Origin: Gracilariopsis chorda
Taxonomy: Eukaryota > Rhodophyta > Florideophyceae > Gracilariales > Gracilariaceae
Assembly (NCBI GenBank): GCA_003194525.1
Contig: NBIV01000066.1
Location: 248,001 to 312,000 of the forward strand
Reading direction: 5' to 3'
DNA: 64,000 nt
The first letter of the stretch is position 1. Every line of letters begins with the position of its first letter. Of this stretch, positions 20,401-30,900 are shown one piece after another. The notes under the pieces are model-generated. The model did no database searches and was not told where the DNA came from. It was given only the letters and a program-made list of their open reading frames with translations. Position numbers and translations under genes: made by a program.

Positions 20401-22575
20401 TTAGTTTTCCGCCTTCGGCGGTGGGTTGGTTTCCTTGACAACGAGTGCTTGATCCCGTTGACGGGGGCTTCTATCCGCATAAGCGGGGGTTGCAACGGAT
20501 GGTTGCGTGATCTCCCGAATCGGGGTGTATGAAGCTTGCCGCGCACGCGGGGTCTGTGGTAGGGCGTGAGAAAAGTCCGTTTTAGCACGGAGGTAGGAAG
20601 CCGTCGGGACGGAACGTTTCTCCTCTGGAGTGAGGGCCTCATAATTTGCCACCACCTTGGCCATATCCTTCAGTGAACAAATACACTGAGGACAGGTATG
20701 GCCATGGGCATAACACAGGTGGCAAATGAGAGCCAGCACCGCGACACGCGGATTATTATTCCGAGTATCGGAGAAGCGAACCACAGGGCGGGTGTCAGTC
20801 CATCCAGGCCGTTGATAACGGGATTGACCGTTTGAAAACGGGAGTCGTTGGGGTTGAACCCGACTGTTACCACCGTACAAAACCGGGTCTTCCGTTCCCG
20901 TATCACGGGTCATCTCCGTCGTTGACGGCAAATCACTGGTGGGTATCGACACACCATCCCCCTGCACTAAATGCACGGTATCAAATCCCTGTCCAGGGTT
21001 CCCATCCGCAGTGAGCGGGAGTGAGGAAGCTTCGCTTTCTAGCAACAACGCCTTGGCGGATTTAGAACGATTGTTCGGAGCTCTTGCACGAAGTGCATCC
21101 CCTTCCGCTCGGGCGTGTTGGACCAGCTCGAGATAGGTGATCCTCCGCTTGTCCTCCCAATAACGCATAACTAAACTCCGGATTGCCGGGTCAAGACCAT
21201 CGATGAACATGGTACTGCGCTCCCCAGCCGGGTATAGGTTACCACATCTGTGGAAAGCCTTGTTAAGGCGCACCGAGTAATCGGTCTCGGTCTCTCCAGC
21301 ACGCTGGCGTGTATCTCGCAAAGCGAGGATAGCCTGCTGAATAGCGGTGTTGGTGGCGTAGGAGCGCAGAAGATACTGCACAGCCTCCGGCCAGCAAGTA
21401 ACCCCTCCCTCGGAGGCACGAGAAGATCCTCTGACAGAGTTGTATTGGTCCTCTGCCACTCCCCGTAAGAAATACCGTAAAGCCAAATAGGCTTGTCCCT
21501 CATTCATACCGAGGATATCGGCCTCCGCTACAAAGCGGGATAGGAAATCCAGTACTAGGACTGGGTCCTCTCCAGTAAAATACTGGTTGCGGAGCGAGAG
21601 CTGCATTCGCTTAATGCATTCTCGCACCTTTCCCGTACCACGGGGCGTGCGTCCAAGTGACGAGTCTTTGAGCCGGTAGTACCGGTATGATAAACCCTTC
21701 CGGTAATCCGGGTTTGTCGGTTTCAATTCCCGGAGACCGGGGTGTCTTCTCCCCTTCTGGCGGGTTCGGACCACACCTTCAGTGGCCGATGACCGCTTCG
21801 AGCGGGAGGAGTAGCCTCGCTTCTCGTCCTCCGAGTCGGAGTCCGAGGAGCTCGAGCTAACCGAATGGTTTCGGGATGAGTCCGACGATGTCGAAGAATC
21901 GGAGTCCGAATATTTTCGGTGGTGTTTCCGTCGATGACGGCGTTTCTTCTTCCCAGCAAGCTGGTCGTTGTGCGATGCCTCGTTTACCGGATCACCCGGG
22001 GATGGTTTGTCCATGAGGACGAACTGCTCCAGCGTCTCCAGGCGGGCACCAATCCGATCAAATCGGGATTCAACTCCTTCGATGAAAGCGGCGGGTTGTC
22101 CCAAACTCTCCAACACGGAGTTGACGTCAGACCGTAAAATACGGAGTTCCTCGGCGACCTCCTTTACGGGGGTTGCCGAGACCACCTCGTGGAGGGATTT
22201 TAGTTCCCCTAAAAGGGTGTCATGGGCGGTCCACAGAGCGCGGACCTGGGATTCCAGGGAAGTCCCCTGGGGGGTGTTATCGCCCGTTCCACGGGGGCTT
22301 GAAGCCGCGACAGCGGGAGCAGGCCGGGGTGCCTGGGGCACTGCGGCAACAGCCGGAGTCGATGCTGCATTCCCCTGCGGGGGTGATAACGAGGGCAAAA
22401 GGAGGTTCCGGGGTTCCCGGTCGGGGGTATCATTCCTCGATGAAGCGGCGCCAGCACGGCTGGAACTTGTCCGTATAGGGATACGGGGTACGAACCGAAC
22501 TTCGGAAGTGTCCGCGTTGTCGCGGGAGCGACTACGCGTAACCACTGGCTCCGCGTCGGAGGGATTTCTCGACAT
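20401..22575 (-). CDS. Gypsy Gag polyprotein with retrotransposon_gag domain and zinc knuckle
   Basis: 724 intact codons. The N-terminal third is disordered (Arg, Ser, Pro, Ala) with Ser/Asp runs around 'SDSDSSTSSDSS'. Residues near 320-480 form the retrotransposon_gag capsid fold ('FTGEDPVLVLDFLSRFVAEA', 'LRYFLRGVAEDQYNS', 'GETETDYSVRLNKAF'). Near the C-terminus 'CHLCYAHGHTCPQC' fits a CX2CX4HX4C zinc knuckle for RNA packaging. This is the only long open protein of the element. Despite coding constraint the DNA is full of short stem-loops, for example four between 20409 and 20524. The start codon lies about 105 bp inside the 5' LTR end. Confidence 0.88.
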   Translation of the reverse strand: MSRNPSDAEPVVTRSRSRDNADTSEVRFVPRIPIRTSSSRAGAASSRNDTPDREPRNLLLPSLSPPQGNAASTPAVAAVPQAPRPAPAVAASSPRGTGDNTPQGTSLESQVRALWTAHDTLLGELKSLHEVVSATPVKEVAEELRILRSDVNSVLESLGQPAAFIEGVESRFDRIGARLETLEQFVLMDKPSPGDPVNEASHNDQLAGKKKRRHRRKHHRKYSDSDSSTSSDSSRNHSVSSSSSDSDSEDEKRGYSSRSKRSSATEGVVRTRQKGRRHPGLRELKPTNPDYRKGLSYRYYRLKDSSLGRTPRGTGKVRECIKRMQLSLRNQYFTGEDPVLVLDFLSRFVAEADILGMNEGQAYLALRYFLRGVAEDQYNSVRGSSRASEGGVTCWPEAVQYLLRSYATNTAIQQAILALRDTRQRAGETETDYSVRLNKAFHRCGNLYPAGERSTMFIDGLDPAIRSLVMRYWEDKRRITYLELVQHARAEGDALRARAPNNRSKSAKALLLESEASSLPLTADGNPGQGFDTVHLVQGDGVSIPTSDLPSTTEMTRDTGTEDPVLYGGNSRVQPQRLPFSNGQSRYQRPGWTDTRPVVRFSDTRNNNPRVAVLALICHLCYAHGHTCPQCICSLKDMAKVVANYEALTPEEKRSVPTASYLRAKTDFSHALPQTPRARQASYTPIREITQPSVATPAYADRSPRQRDQALVVKETNPPPKAEN

Positions 22576-22657
22576 GAGAAATTACCGTTACGACGGTAAA
22601 CGATCATGGAACTTCCGGTAAATAAAAACAAACCTCGTAAGAGGGAAAACAAAAACC

Positions 22658-22677
22658 GATTCTAAGTCAGGAGACCA
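22658..22677 (-). promoter_or_regulatory. Probable primer-binding site of the gypsy element
   Basis: In element orientation the 5' LTR ends …ACCACA, followed by AAG and then TGGTCTCCTGACTTAGAATC. A start with TGG a few bases after the LTR is typical for pairing with the CCA end of a tRNA. I could not name the tRNA. Confidence 0.45.
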
Positions 22678-22680
22678 CTT

Positions 22681-23487
22681 TGTGGTGCAATGCCCCAAAG
22701 GGGAAAAACACCGAAAGACGTTCGGGATCTTCCTCTCACGAGGTGAACCCAGTTGGGTAGAGCCCTCCCAGAGGTGTCATGGCGAAGCCGGTTTGTAAGA
22801 CCAGGGACACCTGTCGCGACTCGCGCAGGGAGGTGAAGGCGAAGAATCGGTATCCGCGTGAGCGGGGTGTGATCCTCAGTAGAGGTATGTTTCCACGTAA
22901 GTGGGGATGTGTGAGCGAATGCGCACACGAGGGCCGCGGATAGCGGGAGGTGCTACCCTAAACAGGGGAAGAAGGAAGGACGAAGTGGGTCGCGAGAGCG
23001 ACGAGCAGATACGGCAATGCCGGTGGACAGGACTCCCTATACAGGGCGAAACACCAATGCAATTGGAACAATTATACTCCCAGTGATGGGTCCTTTTAGA
23101 TGTGCAAGGGTGTTAGATGTCCCGTGGTTCACGGCGTTTCCCTCCAAGGAGGAGTAGAGTACGCGCGAAAGCGGCAACAACTAGAGCCAATTCCCCAGGT
23201 TGGGGTCCCTTGTTGGGGAAGGTTTACTGGTGCGACGGCAGTGCGCCGTCGCACTAAGTACTAGCTTCCCAGAAATGGGTGTGAAAATAATAAATAATAT
23301 TAACTAAAATACTCCACATTTCGTGGCAACATCCACTACTGTGGCCAACCGCCAATTGACCCAAAACCGTGTCCCACGTGTCCATATCCACCATAGTGGG
23401 GCGTAGTTCATATACACACTACACAACCGATAGTATCGGGAAAGCGTTCAAGTACCAAGAATCCCTCCCTGAGGGCGTTGCACTACA
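22681..23487 (-). repeat. 5' LTR (copy D) of the hairpin-dense gypsy element
   Basis: 807 bp, closely similar to copy C. The main difference is about 20 bp missing from a purine-rich stretch near 22975 compared with 13970-13990. The hairpin at 23164-23173 has loop GAAA where copy C has GCAA. The promoter should lie in this LTR; nothing more specific was identified. Confidence 0.93.
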
Positions 23488-23714
23488 ATAGAAAGACGTT
23501 GGATGGCTTGATTGTGGATGTGCGATCCAACTTCTTCTGCGCTGGTCAGTTGTATGTCGCATTGTCGCGCGTTTGAAGGAACGACCTTGTGCTGCTCCTG
23601 CATGACCCGCAGCTTATATCTGCGAATGCGCACACAATTCATCCCATGCCTGTGGTCATCGCCAACCCAGTGCAGTCTGAAGCCATTCAGTTCTGCATCC
23701 CTCCACAACCGTAA
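23488..23714 (+). pseudogene. C-terminal scrap of a PIF1/Helitron-type helicase
   Basis: The plus-strand frame starts at the very edge of the gypsy LTR and reads 'DGLIVDVRSNFFCAGQLYVA' then 'LSRV', a TGA, 'RNDLVLLLHDPQ', and ends at TAA 23712-23714. The block 'GQLYVALSRV' is the conserved last motif of superfamily 1B PIF1 helicases, including Helitron Rep/Hel proteins. The TGA could come from CGA by one C-to-T change. Nothing upstream of the gypsy element (left of 13677) looks like the rest of the helicase, which again suggests the region was rearranged. Confidence 0.55.
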
Positions 23715-25830
23715 TTATGTTTCTTGCGTTCTTCATTCATTGAATTAAACTACTTGCTTTTCTGCTTTTGCTTTATCCACCCATTTTTCTTCTCACCGCT
23801 GTTTATAACTCCTCCATCGCGGCACGCAGCGCCGCCCGTGGCCGAAAGCCACTTCCTCTTGTTTTTTTTTAAGATTGTACGTAAACAGCATTTCGAGAAC
23901 GCACCAACTCGGCTCGTTGTCGTTGATCATCGTCACCAGCACGCCCTTCGCTTTGTTGCAATCTGAGGCCAAATCGATGAATATAGAGAGAAAGTTTATC
24001 TGGGAGATGTGTTAAATGGAGATATCTGGATGGTACCGAGGCTCTCCATTGCGGTGCGTGTTGGTGAGAAAACAATCGTGAGAAAACCGTTCAGGAAGTT
24101 TGAGATCGTATCGGCAACGTGTGCCACAGTGCGTCCGCTTCCTCGGCACGAAGAAGTGATCCGCAACATTGGGTGTGGCGGTAGAGCACATGGGCAGAAA
24201 TCTGATCTATTCTCACCGCACTGCAAATTCATGTTGCGCTACGAGTTGTAGACTTGCGATATTTTGCCTTTGACATGCCACGCCATCTTTAGAGGAGAGC
24301 AAAGCACAGTAGCAGCGCACCTAAAGCCATCAGAAGTATTAAATGCGACAGGCCGGGGTTCAAGTACCAGAGAGAAAGCGCAGATGAACATGGCTGATAT
24401 TTAGGGTATGGGTCTTACAAACTGCACGGTAGCCGCTGTGGTGGTGTGTTCCAGGGCGGTCGTGGACATTGTTTTCAAATTATTGAGATTTTCGGTGTCG
24501 GAATGGCGTTCTTGGTGGCTGCGCGCGAAGCGTGTTGTGTACGTTGCGTCCTATTGATGATCCCTCAACCGCTGCAATGATTCCGAAATGCTAGGAAAAG
24601 CTATATGCTGCTGAAAGAGATGTGGATATATCCAACACGTCTGCTTTTTTTGGAGAAGCCCAAGTGTGGTTTCCAGACTTTTCGAAATGATTTCATTCGA
24701 ACTGTGCAAATTGGCCGCCTGTTACACTGCACTGCTGGCTAAGATTTGCCTCGAATCTGCGGCTTCTAGGAGCTCGGCACCTGGGCGCCAAACACCTCCG
24801 GCTACTGGGAGCCCGAGCATCTCGCCGGCGATCTGAGTAAAAACCACTGCTCGGCCGGTTCTCAATCACCAAGACGAGGAGACAACCGCTTGGGAGGGAG
24901 GGACTTTGTTCCCGCTCCTTGGTCTGATCGACGCGAGGGCGACTCGGTATCCGCGAACCGTACCCCTTTCCTGCGCTTGCCGACGTTTCCTTCGCATTGC
25001 GTCTACCTCACGAACACAACGATGTATTGAACCGCTTTAATCGTGATGAGAAGCGTCGTGTGGACAACAAGGACTTCCGTGAGTGGGCACGTTTCGTGGT
25101 GATTGGCCAGCCACCCTAATATTCAGAATAGTACTCTAACCTTTGTAAATGGATTTATGAGGCTCAACGCGATGATGGGATGCGTTCTGGAGCCGTTTGC
25201 CCGTTCAGCTGCGTGGGAAGCATACAGAACCTGTTCCCACAGACACGTACAGCGCGGAACAAGCAGTCGAATTTTTGATTTAAATTAAAAACGAGGTCCA
25301 ACTATCCTTAAATTATAAGGGTGCTTGGGATCCAGCGTTTATAAATCCGACAGCTCCGTATGGATACGTACCTAAATCTGTTTCCTTGGCGTTGAAATGT
25401 TTTTGCGCAAGACCTTTATTAAATCCTCCGCTCATTCGGGGCAGATATTCAACGCATGTCTATGTGGGAGCTCACTACAAGCAGACTCGTTCATTCAAAC
25501 TCGGTTCCGCCTACGCTCGTGGAAGGTCACTACAAGTATCGCTGGACAAGCTCGCATCACCGTCCGGCCGGACAATTTTGTAGCCCAGTCGTCTCACAGT
25601 GTGTACACGTAGCTGGGAGTTAAAAATCGCGTGGTGAAATGTCGCCATTCGGGAAATAGGCAAACCCTTTTTGGCCAGCCGTTTCAGCCTGCGCTGTGTG
25701 TTTTCTTACGCTCTTTTTGTCAATCTATCCGCTCACATCGTAACGGTGCGATTTGTGACGCACAAACACTTGTCATACAGTGTACTGGTAGCTGTAGGAG
25801 TTTTACATTCGCGTTACCCGCTTCAAAGTT

Positions 25831-25927
25831 TGAATATTGTATCACATGAAACGCCCAAGCAAATTATACCAGTTTGAAGTTCAAACTGGTATAATTTCCT
25901 TGGGCGTTTTATGTGATACAATATTCA
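25831..25927. repeat. 97-bp near-perfect foldback (47-bp arms, 3-nt loop)
   Basis: Left arm 25831-25877 and right arm 25881-25927 pair at 45 of 47 positions around the loop AGT. Weaker pairing continues outward to about 25806 and 25952. It is AT-rich, has no coding potential and no clear flanking duplication. It could be a foldback/MITE, a small-RNA precursor, or the scar of an inverted duplication. Confidence 0.85.
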
Positions 25928-26695
25928 GTTTAGAAAGTTTAAAAGGTGAATGTTTTTATGTATATGAAAAAGGCTTTAGGCAAATTGTCTAACAAAGAAC
26001 AGGTAAAATTTTGAAAGAGTTACCAGATAGCTCAAAACATAGCTTTGTCCCCCATGTTGGACTGAAATTGGGTAATTCACTCTACATCGTGCCTCAAACT
26101 GATAGGTCTAGCGCGAGCGACAGGCAGTTCGTCAAACGCGTAGCATTGCCCGTAACAGCTTGTCCTATAAGGCAGTCGTATTACTAAGATCGCGTACTAC
26201 TCAGATGTAGCTCAGTGAGCTCGACGCTGCTCGGGCTGCTGACGCAGGATACTTCGAGCATTGACATTGCTATACAATAAATTGGGCCGGAATCCAACCG
26301 GCCTGGGGAAGCGAAGGGAACAAGCCCACAGAGATTCAATCGCACCTTGTTCCCCTGTCTGTGCGCCTGAGACCAAACTCTTCAGGCGCAGCCATGTCTC
26401 ACTCTACCCCATTGCGGCCGCCCTTACTTTCTGTCGATCGCGAATGTTGCGGAATGTGCCAGACATTGCTGGAACACACGTGTAGAATGTTCCAGTAGTG
26501 TCTAGCACATTGCACGCTTTGTTGGCCCAGCAAAGACTACAATATTTTAGTGATGCTGGCGCAAATTGTCGCTTCATTATTGGTTAGTGTGCAGCTCCAG
26601 AGGTCTCTAGAAGCCAATGGAGTAACCTAGACGCACACATGAGTAACTAGCAAGTCGAAATGCGTATTTGGCTCGTTTGTAGTGCCTCCAAACAC

Positions 26696-26704
26696 TATAA
26701 AAAG
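26696..26704 (+). promoter_or_regulatory. TATA-box-like TATAAAAAG
   Basis: Strong match to the eukaryotic TATA consensus in non-coding DNA. It is followed about 50 bp later by a pyrimidine/adenine-rich stretch such as often follows transcription starts. No downstream gene was recognised, so its target is unknown. Confidence 0.35.
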
Positions 26705-27986
26705 AGGTTCTGAGCTTCGAACTTTGGCCTGAACTCACCTCAACAATCGACCAACATCTAAGCCCCACCCCCTATCAACCTTCAGCCACTTCAACTATCA
26801 TCAAAAACCGGTGAAGCGTTCGCCGCTGGATAAAGGGCTTTTAGTGAACCGTGTGCCGCTATTTGTCCAATAGGGTGGGTAAGTACAGTCGCTAAGACCG
26901 GTTGAAGCGCCTCAGGCGTGAACAAGAGACGGGTAGTGTGTACCAAAGGTGTTTTTGTCGTCTGTGAGCCCCACCGGAGCTTTGCTCGAATAACGGTGTC
27001 GGTCGAAAGAATTGGTGATTTCCGGACGGAGGTAACTGACGGGAAGCTATCCGCAGGCGACGTGCCGTGCAACCTTTCCTGCAAAGGGCCAGCTTGGGTA
27101 TAGAGTGAAAGCATATCCCGCTGTTAGTAGCTCTTCTCGGGAAGCCCTGTAAGGATTGTATGCGCCTGCTTTTGGTTAGTGCAGAGGTAGGTAGGCTGCA
27201 GAATCCACTTCACATCCGGAGTGTCTGACCGGAAGCCGAGGGTCTGACCCTTAGTGATCCTTGACATAATTTTTGGGTTGCGCGCCGTTTCAACAAGAAG
27301 TTAAGAAGTTTTATTTGGGGATTGAGCCTCTTGCTCTCCCTAGTGTTGTTTTATTTCATCGAGTGGGTTTAGTTCTTTTGATCCCACTGTTTTCAACTTG
27401 TTTTGGGGCTTTTAGCTACGAAGAGCACCCTTTTGGCTTTTATTATTACAACTTTTTGGCCCCCTGCGTCACCGTCCCGTGATGGCGCCCACACTTTCGT
27501 TGTGGTGAGTATAATAAAGTTACGTGTTGTAACTTACATGTACACGTAGACGTTTCAAGACTCTGGAGGTACAGTTGGCGTTGTTCTGAATGTCATTGGT
27601 CAGTTTCACACACTGTGATCTCAAGGTCTTCAGATACCCAACAGATTACTGTTAGCGCTCAGCGCTTGCCTTCATCATAGCTGGGTGCATGGTCATTATG
27701 ACACCTTTTTACGTAAACGTATGAATGCCGAACGTTCATTGGCCATCCACATATCAGTGCAACAGCCGCACTTTTCCTAGGCATCCATCTTGCTTCCCTT
27801 TCCACAACGCCTTATACATGTGTATCTCCGTCCCACCGCCCACACCTTCCTTCCGCCCACAACTGCCTCCCGCCTCACGCTCGCATTTCTTTCACCGTCT
27901 TGCAGAGCACGCTGCTCTTGTCATTGGCTTTTGTACCTTCGCATTGCTCAACGCCAATTTCAGACCTTTTTACGCTCTCCGCGAGT

Positions 27987-30900
27987 ATGGAAGCGATTTC
28001 AGCATCCGTAGCCATTGGCGCATTTGTTCTTTCTGTCGTCAAAAAGGGCGAAGAAGCCGTCAACAAATGGTACGAACGCAAGGACCTCACCGAAGATAAC
28101 AAGAGCCTTCTTCAGCGAATTCAACGCCACTACGCCCAACTCGAGCGACTGATCCCTCGCATTGAACACATTCTATCCCATGATATCATCGGCAAGGCCA
28201 AACTCGACCGTTTGCTGCAGAACTTGGAACAAGATACTGACGCTCTCAACTCATGGGAGCCACAAATCGGAAGTGCAAACCCTGCGGACCGCGTCCGAAG
28301 AATGCATCACATTTTGAAGCGGTGTGCAGAAGATCTGGAGAAGCTCTTCAGCTTTTTCGATGAAAGGAATGCAGCCGTTTTGCAATCTTCTACATCGGGG
28401 AACGATTTTTACGAGCGAGCTAATACTGTTCCCGTCAACCCGCCGCGACTCACTTTAGACTACAATAACACTGCTACATGCGAAGGAAAACTGAAGGCCG
28501 CAGTGCTTAGAAAACAGAATTGTCGGGTTGTTGGCTTTGTAGCCTCTGGGAAAGGAGGAGTAGGTAAGACATGCGCCATCCGAGGGCTTGCAGAAGATCC
28601 TGAAATCGAGAAAGAGTTTTCTGGTGGTACTCTCTACATTCAACTCGGAAACGACGCAACGATTAATCATGTTATCAGTGGTCTGGCAAAAGTTGTGAAA
28701 AGCACTGGGGGTGCAAAGCTGTCTGAGAAGGTAAACAACAGTACGCTGCAAGAAGCATCAGAAGAAGCTTCACATTGGTTCCGCAAGCAAACATGCTTGT
28801 TTCTGGTAGATGACATATGGCGTATGAATGGCATCGACTCCGAAGTTCTCACTATTCTTGGCTCAATGGTGAACAAGACCAGTCGCTTAGTGTACACTAG
28901 CAGAGACAAACACTTTCTAGACCTGGCGCATGAAGTAATTAAGTTTGAGGGAACCGAGACAGACCGTGCGCAGTCCAGGAAGATGTTATTGAAACACGGT
29001 GGGTTTTCGGAAACCACCGAGCTGGACCAGAGAAACAAAGATGCATTTGAAGCCATCCTAGATGAATGCCAAGGACTTCCGCTTGCATTTGGCATCGCTG
29101 GGGGTGTTGTTCGCAGACTGTCCGATCGGCAACAGAAAGACCGAGAACAAGATGCGTGGTCAGATGTTCACAGAATGATTTCACACCCGGAGCAGTCGGT
29201 GTTGTTGAATGAACAGGCTGAGCCGTACGGTAGCCTAAACAGAATTGTAGATGTGTCTCTTCAAGTTCTGGGCAAGCGCTATCAATCGGAAAATTACGAG
29301 AGAATGTTTCGAGCACTATGTATCCTTCAAAAACAACAACGAGCGCCAGTGAGCATGTTGCAAAAGGTATGGAATCTGGACAGTCTGGATGACACGGAGA
29401 AGGCCGCAAAAGCTATGGACGATTTGTCTATTGTACAGCTGCGAAAGCATAATGACGCATTGTGCGTGGAGTTACATGACTTGGTTTTGGACATTGCAAC
29501 AGACAAGGCGTTGAAGGCTTACGAAACTCAAAGCTTTTTCCGAATATTGATTGACAAATACACTCGAACTCAGCAAGATTGGTGGAACATTGAGGACGAT
29601 GGCTACTTGCATAACAATCTGTGCAGGGTATTGCGGTGCGCCGGGAACGTTGATGAGCTGTTGCAACTTTTGTCAGAGCCGAAGTGGATTGTATATCGCT
29701 TAATGAATGGAGGAATCAACAGCTTACAACAAGACCTGAAAGAAGGAAAGTCTGTTCTTCCTGTCAATGGGAATGATTCGGGCTACAGAGAGCACTTGGA
29801 GATGATAGGCAAGGCTGCTAGGCTGGGATGCACTTTTTTTGAGGGAAACGAACGTGAGATTTATTTTCAGCTATACGGACGCTTGTTATGGCATGCATCG
29901 CGAAATGACAAGACGCAAGAGTTCCTGAAGAAGTTGGAAGATCGTGCACCAAGACCGTGGGTCAAGGCATCGATGGGACTCTTGCCACAAGCAGGCAGCG
30001 GTGCTCTTGACTTCATCTCGAGCAGCGGCACGGTGCTTGGTATTCATCAGGAGGAGGAAACCATTTCGTTCATCTGGAGTACTGACGAGAGACTAGGTGT
30101 TTCTCAGTATAACACATCAACCGGCCTATCCCAGACAGTTGACTGTGTACATGAAAGCGTGGTGTTCCCGGCGCAATGTGCGGCCTTCCTGATTGATCAG
30201 TGCACTATTGTGAGTGCTCACAAAGGTGAACGTGACGGAACGTTGAAGTTAATTTTTTGGAGCAGGAAAACTGGTGAGATGGAGCGGGTGGTTGAGTTGA
30301 AAAAACCGAAAGGAAAGAGATCGCCTCGACGCTGGCGAGACATGTGGTCAAGAGGCGTTGGAAGTAGTAGAAGTGGAAGCGAGAGAAAGCAACCGCAGCA
30401 GCATCTGGAGGTTTTGGGTTTTTACGAAGACGGCACGCGAGTGGCAACGGCGGACAGAATTAATTACGCAATACAAGTATGGGACGCGCAGAGTGGAGCG
30501 GCGGTTGGAGAGCCTCTCCGCGGCCACACTGGAAGGGTGTGGTGCGTGGCCGTGAGCGCGGACGGGACGCGCATTGTGTCGGGGTCGCGTGACAAGACGG
30601 TGCGCGTGTGGGACGCGCAGAGTGGAGCGGCGGTTGGAGAGCCTCTCCGCGGCCACACTGGAAGGGTGAGGTGCGTGGCCGTGAGCGCGGACGGGACGCG
30701 CATTGTGTCGGGGTCGGATGACGAGACGGTGCGCGTGTGGGACGCGCAGAGTGGAGCGGCGGTTGGAGAGCCTCTCCGCGGCCACACTGGTGGGGTGTGG
30801 TGCGTGGCCGTGAGCGCGGACGGGACGCGCATTGTGTCGGGGTCGGATGACGAGACGGTGCGCGTGTGGGACGCGCAGAGTGGAGCGGCGGTTGGAGAGC

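Larger units (their letters stand above)
13677..23487 (-). mobile_element. Ty3/gypsy chromodomain retrotransposon, near full length, hairpin-dense
   Basis: Two similar LTRs (807 and 827 bp) flank about 8.2 kb. On the minus strand this encodes Gag, retropepsin, RT, RNase H, integrase and a chromodomain, in the order of Metaviridae chromoviruses. At least four frameshifts in pol and an in-frame stop in the chromodomain make this copy non-autonomous. The outer flanks (…TTAGGAT and ATAGAAAG…) show no 5-bp target duplication, unlike the two solo LTRs of the family. This suggests a rearrangement or inter-element recombination after insertion. Small stem-loops occur every few tens of bases across LTRs and genes. 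Confidence 0.92.
23715..27986. other. Long intergenic region, mostly unassigned
   Basis: No convincing gene in about 4.3 kb. A short frame at 24009-24251 (80 codons, extendable upstream to 'EYREKVYLGDVLNGDIWMV') is even in composition but unrecognised. The foldback at 25831-25927 and a TATA-like site at 26696 are listed separately. A tRNA-like string near 26208-26262 was considered and rejected. The last ~80 bp are the 5' flank of the NLR-like gene. Confidence 0.5.

Noticed and set aside
26208..26262. tRNA-like string with GTAGCTCAGTGAGC and a later TTCGAGCA
   Set aside because: D loop too short, no proper anticodon or T stem, and no acceptor pairing.
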